A DNA stretch of 64,000 nucleotides from Alentia gelatinosa (taxonomy: Eukaryota; Annelida; Polychaeta; Phyllodocida; Polynoidae): contig OX465580.1 in NCBI GenBank assembly GCA_950022655.1, positions 3,705,122 to 3,769,121 on the forward strand, given 5' to 3'. Position 1 is the stretch's first letter, and each line of letters opens with the position of its first letter. The notes beneath the pieces were generated by a model. The model worked only from the letters and a program-made list of their open reading frames with translations, ran no database searches and was not told where the DNA came from. Positions 10,031-21,050 of this stretch are shown here, piece by piece. Position numbers and translations under genes: made by a program.

Positions 10031-10836
10031 ATTGAGTTAACATATGCTACTCTATATTGCACGCAGTGTAATATTCCCTCCTAGGAGCATGCAAGACGTT
10101 GGACACGTGACCAAGGAATTGACCAATCAGAGACCATAACGTGAGCTTTTACGAAAAAAAGAGATTTTACTCTAGAACTGATGCTACAGTCCCATCTCGT
10201 GTGACATGGTCTACTATAGAACTGATGCTACATTCCCATCTCGTGTGAGACATAGAACTGATGATATATTCCCATGGTGTCTTGGTGCGGTGCATCTGTT
10301 CCCCGGACACTCCCGTGGCATGCTCATGATAAAGGCAGTGTGGCGTGTGTGTGTCGTATGGAGGCCGGCAATATTGAACCTGTTCAGAATGTCGCATGAC
10401 ACAGAGGCATTTTTCAAAAACAAAAAAAACAAAAAACAACAACAAAAATGTGATGGAGGGACTACGACTCTCCTCGCTATAACTCCTTCTGGTATTTTAG
10501 GTACTGTCCTGGAAATACATAAAAAGTACGGAGCTTGTCTTATCGATTAAATGTATATTAATCTGGACGAGGAAGGAAAGCAATACATGATATTCCTTTA
10601 TACCCATTAGCGAACTAACTAGAGTTACATACCGCTGCGGGGGGGGTGCATTAAATATAAGTTATGTGTCGAGGTTGACGTTTTCGTCCCGCTCTCATGT
10701 TTTCGTCCCGCTCATCGTCAGAGCGGGACAAAACAATAGTTGTTGTGGTTACTCGATAAGGGTCGCCATTTTCTTCGGAGGTGTTTTAGGTAAAGAATTG
10801 AAAATGTTTATTGATATTTGAAGGTATAAAGGAATA
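10031..10836. other. No gene seen; short triplicated unit and a hairpin
   Basis: TAGAACTGATG recurs at 10173, 10217 and 10253 with CCCATCTCGTGTGA-type sequence between, a three-copy degenerate tandem repeat. Near 10680-10737 TTTTCGTCCCGCTC occurs twice and then inverted as GAGCGGGACAAAA, forming a hairpin. No coding region is supported. Confidence 0.5.
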
Positions 10837-10981
10837 GGGAAACCAAGTACCGGTAAGCAAAAGTCAAAGTTACTCGGTGAGGATCGGGAAAATTACTGCC
10901 CGCGGCTGACGCCTTGGGCAGTTATTTTCCCGATCCTCACCTCGTAACTTTGAACTTTTGCTCACCGGAACATAGTTTCCC
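10837..10981. repeat. Long inverted repeat (hairpin), arms about 62 bp
   Basis: GGGAAAC...CCGGTAAGCAAAAGTC and on to AAAATTACTGCCC (left arm) pairs with GGGCAGTTATTTTCCCG to GCTCACCGG...GTTTCCC (right arm). The loop of about 15 bases is GC-rich (GCGGCTGACGCC). A few mismatches are present. Confidence 0.85.
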
Positions 10982-11121
10982 TCTAATATCTAAGTACATA
11001 AATGACACAAAATACTTGTATGGGAGTTGAGTGGCCATTTTTATTCACCCCTAATAAAATAGATTAACATACTATAAATAACATAGATATAAACATTTAA
11101 AAAAAACAAGTGAACTCCAGG

Positions 11122-11342
11122 GCTGAGTGAGACATGTTACTCTTTCAGTGAGACATGTTACTCTTTCAGCTGCTGAGTGAGACATGTTACTCTTTCAGCT
11201 GCTGACTGAGACATGTTACTCTTTCAGCTGCTGAGTGAGACATGTTACTCTTTCAGCTGCTGACTGAGACATGTTACTCTTTCAGTGAGACATGTTACTC
11301 TTTCAGCTGCTTAGTGAGACATGTTACTCTTTCAGCTGCTGA
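11122..11342 (+). repeat. 29-bp / 21-bp minisatellite
   Basis: Eight copies of GAGACATGTTACTCTTTCAG, most followed by CTGCTGAGT or CTGCTGACT (29 bp); two units lack the 8-bp linker. Confidence 0.95.
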
Positions 11343-11659
11343 GGGGTGACTGTCACACACCTGCAGCGACCTCTGGTGTACCAAGGGGGTATGAGGACTT
11401 ACAATGACCTCTGTTGATTAATACATAAAACAAACAAAGTAATCATAACCCATATTTTGTAGTAATCAAATATGTATATGGCCAATACTATGAATAATAT
11501 GTATTATGTTTGGTTGTTTGGGTAGTTTCATGTCCTATATGTTCTATCAGACTTGATATATCATGTATAGTGAATTCACGTTAGTTCTAAATGCGCCCAC
11601 ATGGTGGCATGGTGGTCATTGGACTGGAACCTGGCCATAGGTAGTCATTGGGCAGTTGG

Positions 11660-12238
11660 TACTGTATTCGGATTGGTCAGTTAGTGAGCCAATGACCGTG
11701 CAGTAGGGCCAGGTTTACTGTTTGTACCGCCCCCTCCTATCTGTATATAAGTGGAGGATATATATGTGAATGAAATTCTGTATTTTGATTGGTCAGTTAG
11801 TAAACCAATAACTGTGCAGTAGGGCCAGGTTTACTGTTTGTACCGCCACCTCCTATCTGTATATAAGTGGAGGATTTATATGTGAATGAAATTCTGTATT
11901 TTGATTGGTCAGTTAGTGAACCAATGACTGTGCAGTAGGGCCAGGTTTACTGTTTGTACTGCCCCCTCCTATCTGTATATAAGTGGAGGATATATATGTG
12001 AATGAAATTCTGTATTCTGATTGGTCAGTTAGGGAGCCAATGACTGTGTAGTAGGGCCAGGTTTACTGTCTGTACTGCCACCTCCTATCTGTATATAAGT
12101 GGATGATTTATATGTGAATGAAATTCTGTATTCTGATTGGTCAGTTAGGGAGCCAATGACTGTGTAGTAGGGTCAGGTTTACTGTTTGTACCGCTCCCTC
12201 CTATCTGTATATAACTGGAGGATTTATATATGATTAAA
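11660..12238 (+). repeat. 116-bp tandem units x5, each with CCAAT and TATA-like boxes
   Basis: Units start at about 11660, 11775, 11891, 12007 and 12123 (115-116 bp period). Each contains GATTGGTCAG, a CCAAT in plus orientation, a CCTCC tract and CTGTATATAAGTGGAG, i.e. inverted and direct CCAAT boxes about 60-80 bp before a TATA-like box. Units are 90% or more alike. The layout resembles a promoter repeated in tandem, but no transcript is evident downstream. Confidence 0.85.
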
Positions 12239-12469
12239 TAATCTGTTCTAGACCTTGTAACTATACCTCACGCATTCTAGGTGATTTCTTAAGGTTCTGA
12301 GGCCCCATTATAATATTATAGACCCAGGACTTTACTAACAGATGTAGCTACTGGTGATTCATGTTCAGCGGATAAAACCTTCACAGTTCTCCTTTGGTCT
12401 GGAAGACAAGGCGAGCGATGAGGATCATATCTCCGCTGTAGGAGAAGCCACAGAGACACAATGGGGCGG

Positions 12470-13625
12470 ATTGTAGACTCACACTGGGAGAATATGTATG
12501 GGACTTCATGCAGATTTTAATTAAAGGACTCCAGACAGAGAATGGAGGCAATAAGGGACCAGCGGGAGACCTGTTATCCTGGGGCTACATCATAGCCCTA
12601 GGCTCGTAGGAACATCAATTCCCCTTCAGTACTAGGTAAGTACCTCGGGTAATTATCTATACCCACTAAATACGGAGTCTCCATAGGAAATGTATAGAGC
12701 ACCTGGAATCATATAGAGTTATAAAAATGTGGAATAATCTAGATGTACTACTCCAACGAAGTGAAACTAAGTCAAATTTTTAAAAAGCTGTAAAAGGAAT
12801 GTATTGCACCTGGGAGAAGTAAAATTGATAACATTGTCTCTGAAATGTACTATGTCATAGAAAACTATGTTATGCAAATTAATCATCATCCATCTTATCC
12901 AAACAATTTGTATCATCGTGAATGAGCGCTGTTATCGAGTTGATCTATTAGCCTATTGTAAAGTCTCACAACCTACTTGCGTAAGGAGTAGACCTTAAGA
13001 AGAGAAAGTCAGAACACAACACAGAAGTACTAGGTATTACTCTGAGTCAGAACCTGAGACTAACTGTTTATTGACAAGAAGGGATCCTTGTTTTATACCC
13101 TTAGCAGGGGGTTGACATGACAGGTTTGGCATCTGTGAGCTCTGCGCTCTCATTGGCTGTTGTACCAACAGCCAATAGGGGAAGACCAAATCTGTTCCGG
13201 TTGAGCACCCGTTCCGGTCTATCGCACATGTCAGGAGGCCGCTCATGACACTGAACAACTCCAAGTGTCATTGGTAGAGCGACCTGCCCTCATGTAGGCA
13301 GACTGGGAACTAGAGCTGAGCGACAATAGGGGTATTATATGCCATTCAAAGCATGGCAACCATACTGTAAACATCAGGGAGGAGGTTACTAACCAAAATG
13401 GTGACTGTTCCAATTCAGTCAATTTGTTCCTCAATAATTAGGGGTAATTTAGATGATTACTTTCTTCTCATAGAAACCAATATTACATGGCCACGATAGG
13501 GATGTATAGACCAGAACTTTACACTATGATATGTAAACCAAGATATCTAGATGTACAACTGGTGCTGGGTACTAGCCTCAGCAGTGGAAGATCTGTCACC
13601 CGAAAGAACTGTCTGTTTGCGTAAA
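12470..13625 (+). repeat. Local duplication, copy 1 (contains solo LTR)
   Basis: Matches 13680-14150 at high identity in blocks 12472-12581, 12661-12956 and 13524-13572. It additionally holds a 79-bp segment (about 12582-12660), the solo LTR at 12957-13523 and about 26 bp near 13577-13602. Confidence 0.9.
12957..13523 (-). mobile_element. Solo LTR, 567 bp, with CTAT target duplication
   Basis: Inserted exactly between two CTAT copies (12953-12956 and 13524-13527). The duplicate at 14081-14084 has a single CTAT and no insert, i.e. the empty site. The ends are TGTAAAG...CTTTACA. On the minus strand it carries GGTATAAAACAAGG (TATA-like, about 13088-13101) and CAATAAACAG (polyadenylation-signal-like, about 13064-13073), in LTR order. 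No internal genes remain, so recombination between two LTRs removed them. Confidence 0.85.
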
Positions 13626-13648
13626 TAATCAAATAAAAAATCATATAT

Positions 13649-13707
13649 ATATTCTCCCAGTGTGAGTCTACAAACGGGCCGTTTGTAGACTCACACTGGG
13701 AGAATAT
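13649..13707. repeat. Near-perfect palindrome, 29-bp arms, 1-base spacer
   Basis: ATATTCTCCCAGTGTGAG...ACAAACGG is followed after one G by its exact reverse complement. The right arm is the first part of duplication copy 2; the left arm is an inverted copy of that end. Confidence 0.95.
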
Positions 13708-14150
13708 GTATGGGACTTTATGCAGATGTTAATTAAAGGACTCCAGACAGAGAATGGAGGCAATAAGGGACCAGCAGGAGACTTAAATACCCACTAAATA
13801 CGGAGTCTCCATAGGAAATGAATAGAGCACCTGGAATCATATAGAGTTATAAAAATGTGGAATAATCTAGATGTACTACTCCAACGAAGTGAAACTAAGT
13901 CAAATTTTTAAAAAGCTGTAAAAGGAATGTACTGCACCTGGGAGAAGTAAATTTGATAACATTGTCTCTGAAATGTACCATGTCATAGAAAACTATGTTA
14001 TGCAAATTAATCATCATCCATCTTATCCAAACAATTTGTATCATCGTGAATGAGCGTTGTTATCGAGTTGATCTATTAACCTATGATATGTAAACCAAGA
14101 TATCTAGATGTACAACTGGTGCTGGGTACCCGAAAGAACTGTATGTTTAC
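13679..14150 (+). repeat. Local duplication, copy 2 (empty site)
   Basis: Near-identical to copy 1 but lacking the solo LTR and two shorter segments. It gives the pre-insertion sequence at 14081-14084. Confidence 0.9.
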
Positions 14151-15762
14151 CTAAATAAAAAAACTAAAAATCAGCTACTGGGAGATTCCGGGGAAAGGTT
14201 CATTCATTATTAGTTTTTTGTTTTTGTTTTGTTTTTATCTTTCTTTATTCATCAAGAGTCGATACATAATATTGGTTTTATACTATCGCGGTACAAAACG
14301 TGGGATGAATAGAGAGGCTGCGATCTCAGTCACAAGCGACTGATTTTCATGATCTTGCCTACCATGGTCTTAGTATAACCCCAAATTGGCCAAGAAAATA
14401 TAACAAAGAAAATAAAGAAGTGTCCCATACACAATTATTGACAGTTATGCACATTAGGTAGCATATCACAATACATTTACAATGCACGACTAGTTTCAAC
14501 ACTTAAAGCACTTATTAATGTTACAATACTGCTTATGCACCAGACACTCATAGGAGACTTTCTTGATGTAATTTCTCATTGCAGGATGATACTAGCCTTT
14601 AATTTATTCTTAGTTAGGGATTTAAAAGTTTTGAAGTCGGGTGTATTACGGACTAACGGTGGTTGTTCGTTCCATATAATCAGTCATAATAATCTCATTT
14701 ACCATCAGAAATCACTGTCATAACATTGCATGTTAAGATCATGGGGAATTGGCGAACTATATTGTTGGTGTAAGTCTACACCGAATTACTGCCACGCTTG
14801 ACAGTGCTGTGGTGTCTGGAACTAAATGTCTTGCAGAAACATTTTTATTGCAATGGATTTGCTATTAATCTTGTAGGTGGGTAATAAATACAATAACGAC
14901 TGGTTTTGTATATGCAATCGATTTTGACTTGAACTGGCAAATAACGTTCTGTTGGCGACATTATCAAACTTAACATGGTTCGGGAGTCTATGTCGGGGAG
15001 ACTCTAGTGGCCCACTGGAGCCGTAACTGTGGGGGTGAGCTTTTAGTCATTGACTATATTTCAAATTCTCTGTTTACACTAAGATACGGAGTCTAGTTGC
15101 TAGAAATTTTAAATGACCCCTGCCAAGGACAGGTATTCTGGCCATTCCAAGAACACTTAACATATTATAGACGGTGATACTCCTCGCCTTTACAATAGAT
15201 GATTTAGAAAATAATACAATCGGAGGAAATGATGAGACAAAAACTAACTTAATTTTTGTATATATCTAAGTTTATATTCGAGATAACGATTACTACCAGA
15301 CCTAATACGATAAACTGTTTACATAAGATTTTAGTTTAGCAAATTTCTTTTTTTCTTAAATTTCTAAGTTTTGGATACATAATTTCTTTTTTTGCATGAC
15401 AGAAACATCTGTGGATGACAAAAGGCATAATGGAAATGAGCCGTTACCAGCTGTATTTGTACTTGTTTGGTCAGGTTTAATTCGGCCAGGTATAACAGTC
15501 CTGCAAGGAGCAGCATGAAATGTAAATATTAAAAAGAATGAATCCTATCCCACATAGTCTGCACAGGTTCCAGACATAATGATTATACTGGAGGTCCAAC
15601 ACAACAGGCATTATCTGTAAACTTCTAGTAGTTATCCTACCCCTAATATAAAATGCCATAGGCTTAACATTGAGTTTCCGTATGCCACGCTGACTGGCAT
15701 ACAGAGTTTTATACAAAATTGTTATCACATAATATTCCAAAATCGAGGAGACGGGATAGGAT
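14151..15762. other. No gene seen; AT-rich spacer
   Basis: No supported coding region. A T/G-rich run lies near 14200-14245. Positions 15632-15675 are a second copy of the dispersed segment at 3970-4013. Confidence 0.35.
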
Positions 15763-15920
15763 AAAATCAAAACCTGATTTGTTTAAATCTTGGTCGCCGC
15801 ATGCCACTCCTGGAATTTTGGCTCTGGACTTCATTCGGCTTCACCTTGTAAAATCACTATGCCAAATTCCAGTTGTGGCATACAGTGGCCAAGATTTAAA
15901 CTCATCCAGTTTTACGATAC
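15763..15920. repeat. Inverted repeat, arms about 55-60 bp
   Basis: Left GTTTAAATCTTGG and following GCCACTCCTGGAATTT pair with right AAATTCCAGTTGTGGC...CCAAGATTTAAAC, with some mismatches and a loop of about 35 bases. Short open frames across it are shadows of the inverted repeat. Confidence 0.75.
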
Positions 15921-16082
15921 TATGTCCTACAGATGTAGCGATGAGTGAGATATGTCAGAGGGGAATTAGATAAAGTGATCCGCCTTTATGGAGGATGGTC
16001 CGACAAGATGATTGGAAAATAAGATCTCGACCTGAAGGTGGGGAGTTTGACTTTCTTTTTAGGTCCGTTGCCCCATGGTTCC

Positions 16083-16947
16083 GGGACCTGTTTCACTAGT
16101 TTCGTGACATGTCTGTGACACCATACAGACATTGGGGTTGTCTAGTTTCGTGACAACACAAGTAGCTGCCCTTAGGAAAAGACAGACCCCAAACATAAGA
16201 ATTAGACAAATCTACACATCATTGACCTGTTTCACTATTTTCGTGACATGTCTGTGACACCATACAGACATTGGGATTGTCTAATTTCGTGACAACACAA
16301 GAAGCTGCCCTTAGGAAAAGACAGACCCCAAACATAAGAATCAGACAAATCTACACATCATGGACCTGTTTCACTAGTTTCGTGACATGTCTATGACACC
16401 ATACAGACATTGGGGTTGTCTAGTTTCGTGACAACACAAGTAGCTGCCCTTAGGAAAAGACAGACCCCAAACATAAGAATTAGACAAATCTACACATCAT
16501 TGACCTGTTTCACTATTTTCGTGACATGTCTATGACACCATACAGACATTGGGATTGTCTAATTTCGTGACAACACAAGAAGCTGCCCTTAGGAAAAGAC
16601 AGACCCCAAACATAAGAATCAGACAAATCTACACATCATGGACCTGTTTCACTAGTTTCGTGACATGTCTGTGACACCATACAGACATTGGGGTTGTCTA
16701 GTTTCGTGACAATACAAGAAGCTGCCCTTAGGAAAAGACAGACCCCAAACATAAGAATCAGACAAATCTACACATCATGGACCTGTTTCACTATTTTCGT
16801 AACAAAAGTGTTAGACAGACATGAAGAGCGGCACCAACAGTGCAAGCAAGAACGGACAAGACGAAGTCTAATGTCTAGTTCTTATGAAACCGGACACACC
16901 ATCTAGACGCCATCGAGACATGTCACGAAACTAGTAATACGGGTCCC
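16083..16947. mobile_element. TIR element with 139-bp internal array, locus 1
   Basis: The left end GGGACCTGTTTCACTAGTTT and right end (inverted GGGACCCGTATTACTAGTTT) form TIRs. Between them are five 139-bp units starting at about 16085, 16224, 16363, 16502 and 16641, plus a partial unit from 16780. Units alternate between two types (CTAGTTTCG/ATTAGAC versus CTATTTTCG/ATCAGAC), so the higher-order period is 278 bp. A unique tail (16800-16947) carries GCGGCACCAACAGTGCAAG, shared with the related elements at 24936 and 63091. No transposase is encoded. Confidence 0.85.
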
Positions 16948-17132
16948 AGATCCTTCATAATGAAACAGTAAATAAGCAAACAGTAAATGATACCAACTGT
17001 AAAAGATTTCATGGAATTCTGAGCAACCCTTTTGAAAAACGCACTTACATTCCGATCGTGGTCACTGTCGCCTGAGGTTAGTCCCAATCGTAATCGTTTT
17101 AAAAATACCTTCCAGGTAACACAGTTAACCAT

Positions 17133-17420
17133 GGGGGCTGTTGAATAAAGTTTGTTCATTTCTGGTGTTTGTGCCTGACGATACGATAACTCCAACAATA
17201 AACGACATCCTGGACGATTTGTTTCCATTCAGTGTTGTATGACAAAACAAAAGATATTTTGTAAATGAAAGTATTTTTACGCAACACCTTGTAAGAGTTT
17301 TAGGTTACTCTTATAGCCAAAACATCTTATGCTTACAATTAATAATTCTATACAACACGATGGCCCAAAAGACAACTCTAAGATAGGTTTTTGTCGTTTG
17401 TAGTTTATTCAACAGCCCCC
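17133..17420. mobile_element. Inverted-repeat element (MITE-like), TIR GGGGGCTGTTGAATAAA
   Basis: A 288-bp element with matching inverted ends (GGGGGCTGTTGAATAAA at left, TTTATTCAACAGCCCCC at right). The TIR is close to that of 2209-2877, so the two are likely related families. No coding capacity. No clear target duplication. Confidence 0.8.
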
Positions 17421-17459
17421 GGTTCTGCCCCTCCTCCATGGAGTTGTCCCATTACATTC

Positions 17460-17575
17460 ACTGCCATATAAGGAATAGAGTAGACCCAAAACCCCGACCT
17501 TCACCCTGACCTCCTTACATTATATTTGTAGTGCCTTAGTACGGTTCTACAGTCGAGAGTTGACCTAGAATCTAG
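17460..17575 (+). repeat. Dispersed repeat, inverted match to 61910-62037
   Basis: The sequence around CCCCGACCTTCACCCTGACC and CTACAGTCGAGAGTTGACCT reads in reverse complement at 61910-62037 with high similarity. Confidence 0.75.
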
Positions 17576-19088
17576 TGGGCCACAACCACCCTCCTTTGCT
17601 GAAAAATGAGTGGCAGATATCTTGACTACAAAGGTTGACTACAATTTAATCAACGAAGCTGCGCCCAACCATTCCGTTGTGAAGTCAGTGTGCATCACAG
17701 ACACACTTTGAGAAAACTATTGTGGACTGGTTCCCTGCCCCAATTGACAATGGGACAGGTACCACCCAGTTAGAATAACGAGTGCGTGACCTTGAGTGCG
17801 TGATTTGCAGTGGCAAATAGATTGTTGTTGATACACTATTATTCAATATGTCTAAAGAACTGAAATTGTATACACTATAGAGAAAAATGTTTAATCATGT
17901 TTGTAGTTTATCATATATTCATCCATTGTCATATCATGTATACCCCTCACCGACGTACGAATTCTGTTACTTGTTTTTAGGATCCTCATGGAAGAACTCT
18001 ATTACCTACAGAATGTGAAATAAAAATTATTTAAAAAAAAAAGAAAAAAAACAGCACAACCTCTCTCCTTCACAAGGTTCCACAATAACTCACTAGTATT
18101 TGTTTATAATTTACAATGATACAAAATGAAGTAATAGCAACCTTTAAAAAAGATAAAAGATAACTTATTAGAATGTTTCTCTACAAAAAATAACAGATCT
18201 CTCTGGCCAGGAACCAGCGTTAATTCCAACAAGCATCAGTCGGGTACCAGCTGAGTGCAATCCCACAATGCCCTGTAAAAATGCCCAGCGTTACCTGGCC
18301 TAACATGTGCACATCGGCCAGCTGGCTTCCAGGCTATAACTATTGGTGGCATTGTTATTAGCCAATAGGAACAGTCCTTACGGCCGTCTGAAGGGGCCAT
18401 CTGGGCGTTCCCATCCCGCTAGAGTAAAGACAAGCTGAAGAAAAAGAACTTTCTTTCTGTATACTTTGTGAATAGATGAATGAGGCAGCTGGGTATGTTC
18501 CACGAAAGACTAGCAAACACATGCTGTCATTTACGGCTTATATTTACTATGTAAGGATTTAATCATTAAGCCTTTCCACGCGAGAATGCCTTAAAGCAGC
18601 GTTGTAGAATAGATTCATATTTTTTAATAGGGTGTCCCTCAGAAGTGTCCGCTTACATGAAAACAAGGTAGGTTGACCCGTTAGGTTGAGGAAACGTGAA
18701 AATCTATCATAATTAAATGAGAGGTTAAGATATTAACTACAGACTTATATTTAAGTTTAGAACTTTTGATAATTATAGGAATGGAATTGTTGGAACTGTG
18801 TGTAAAATACAGAGTTAAAATGTATGAACTTATAGCACGCGGTATTAGGCCTTTTCCTACCGAAATAACTCTCTGCTTACGCGGGGTGTTCGCTTACGCA
18901 GGGTTAGATTAATGATCTAATAGGGGGGGGGGGGGGGTGTGTCTATTTTCAGCAGAATTTAACAATAATCAGCAAAAGGTTGCCCATGCCTCCAGAACAA
19001 GACCGAAGGTGACACTGCACAAAAACCACAAGTTTATTTATATATACGCCATCACGTAATATGGGAGAACTATGTGATCATACCTGTA
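17576..19088. other. No gene seen; poly-G run and shared terminal words
   Basis: No supported gene. A run of 14 G lies at about 18924-18937. Near 18865-18905 are CTTACGCGGGGTGT-type words related to the sequence at 63960-64000. The segment 19010-19060 (CACTGCACAAAAACCAC then TATATATACGCCATCACG) is a partial relative of the left end of 21964-22333. Confidence 0.45.
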
Positions 19089-19182
19089 TGGAATGATTAC
19101 CGACTTTTAGATGGTGTAAATACACACCGACGTCGGAGACGGAGGTGTGTATTTACACCCATCTAAAAGAGGTAATCATGGA
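19089..19182. repeat. Hairpin, arms about 38 bp
   Basis: GATTACC...TTTTAGATGGTGTAAATACACACC is followed, after a CpG-rich loop (GACGTCGGAGACGGA), by its reverse complement with few mismatches. Confidence 0.85.
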
Positions 19183-19795
19183 ATCAATCAATAAAAAGGA
19201 AAAACGCCAGAGTAGAGAGGTGCAGTAGAAAATATATAAACAAATTTTACATCTATGCTGGATTATATTAGTTTTATGTGTAAACAATGTGTCCTTCGTT
19301 GTTTGTTTACATTTTGATGCTTTTCATGTAATTTTTTCCGTTCCGATGCATGGTTAATTCCGCGGTTGGGGAAATTTTTTTTTTTACATTTTCTGCCGTG
19401 CCTATGGGTAGGCTAGTCAAGACACTGATGCTTAAGCGTTCATATGATCAGTTATAATGCTTTTTATGATAATTCCTTTTGTATTTCGGATTAATTTCAT
19501 AATTCGTGTATGGATTCTGTATTTCAATGTCGTAGGCCTACATGCCATAGTTCATGATAATTGGCCACTGAATTTGCCTTGATCGAAGCGATGAAATCCG
19601 TCCGCCATTTAAAAAAAAACTGCAGCCCCTTTTCTGTCAAACTCTCATCCAATCAGATCGCGTTATTTCACGTTGAAAGCACTCTGTATGACCCATCCAA
19701 AGGCGACCTGTACAAGAAATTATGGAGTACCTTGCCCATATGATAAACATACTACACCCATAGCAGCAGTCCGTATTCATAGTGAGTTTGTGCAT
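19183..19795. other. No gene seen
   Basis: AT-rich spacer with no supported feature. Confidence 0.35.
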
Positions 19796-20875
19796 AGGTA
19801 TATAATAAGTGCATTTACTATATACCTACTGCAGTAAGTGACGTAAATACTACACGCTGCTGTCCACCATGTACGGCACAGCCGTGCAGTATATCAGGGT
19901 TCATTTCACGGTCGCAACGGATATGATTACGACGTCGATATTTAAAAATTACTGAGGTTTATCGCTTCGACATCGGTAACATTAACGTTAGAGTACATGA
20001 AGAAGATTTATCGAAATACTGTGAAATCAAAAATACTTGAATGAATTACAGAAAAACTTTGAAGTACAGTAATAAAAATCTGAATAAACATGGTAAGGAC
20101 CTTAAAAACATGAGTGCAATGAGAGAGAAACCACTTTGTTTTCTTTCCGACGGTTTCTGGCCGGTTTCTGGAAGGTTTCCAAGTGACAACAAGTGTTGCT
20201 ATGCAGGTTGCTATGTGTGTTGCTATGCGATAACGTCACAGCCGCATTCCACGGACGAAGCGAAAGCTAGGGTTCACGTTGATCGTTCTGTGCCCAAATT
20301 GGATTTAAAATGGCTCTTACAACTTAATAAAGGTAACTATATTAATGTTTTGGAGGTATAGTAATAAAACGATGTTCCTGTAAATGTACAAATTTTGATC
20401 CGAACTCTGGCCTTGGCATGTTTACAACGAGGTGTTTACACCGAGTTGTAAACATGCCAAAGGCCAGAGTGAGGATCGAAATTTGTACGTTTACAGGCAC
20501 AACGTTTTATTTTTATCGGGGGGAAACCGGCGCGAAACCGTCGGGAAAAAAACATAGCAGTTGTTCTCTCCTGTTTTTAAGGTCGTTACCAGGTTTTTAT
20601 TACTCTACTTCGAATTTTTTCTGTAATTCATTCATCTATTTTTGATTTCACAGTATTCCAATAACTCTTCTTTATGTACTCTAACTTAAACATTATCGAT
20701 GTCGACGCGTAGAAACCGTTGGCCATTTTTAAATATCGACCTCGTAATCATATCCGTTACGACCGTGAAATGAACCCTGATATACTGCACAGCTGTGCAG
20801 TACATCATGGGGAGCAGTGTGTAGTAATTACGTCACTTACGGCAGTAGGTATATAGTAAATAGTAAAAATAAAAT
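19796..20875. mobile_element. Large foldback element, arms about 350 bp
   Basis: 19796-20175 and 20515-20875 are diverged reverse complements in collinear order: TATACCTACTGCAGTAAGTGACGT at left against ACGTCACTTACGGCAGTAGGTATA at right, then the CGGTCG, ATATGATTACGA, GTACATGA and GTGAAATCAAAAATA blocks. The middle holds about 185 bp of unpaired sequence and a nested inverted repeat (20363-20511). It looks like a foldback-type non-autonomous element. The open frame of 106 codons across the left arm is not convincing. Confidence 0.8.
20363..20511. repeat. Nested hairpin, arms about 65 bp
   Basis: GTACAAATTTTGATCCGA...GGCATGTTTACAAC and its reverse complement flank a short loop (GAGGTGTTTACACCGA). 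A shorter relative with the same outer words sits at 20883-20969. Confidence 0.85.
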
Positions 20876-20882
20876 GTTGTGC

Positions 20883-20969
20883 CTGTAAAAGTACAAATTT
20901 CGATCCGTGTTTATACCGAGCTGTAAACGTCCAGGGCCCGAGTTCGGATCGAAATTTGTACTTTTACAC
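20883..20969. repeat. Hairpin related to 20363-20511
   Basis: CTGTAAAAGTACAAATTTCG at left and its inverted copy near 20948-20969. It directly abuts the end of the large foldback. Confidence 0.85.
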
Positions 20970-20980
20970 CGTCGTCACAA

Positions 20981-21050
20981 CAACCAGCCCCAACACAACA
21001 GCCACCAGCCCCAACACAACAGCCACCAGCCCCAACACAACAGCCACCAA
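20981..21050 (+). repeat. 21-bp tandem repeat x3
   Basis: Three copies of ACCAGCCCCAACACAACAGCC. A multiple of three, so open frames pass through it, but no protein context is seen. Confidence 0.95.

Noticed and set aside
20041..20361. Open frame of 106 codons in the foldback
   Set aside because: Starts in one arm and ends in the loop, has no recognisable domain, and the other arm shows no conserved reading frame.
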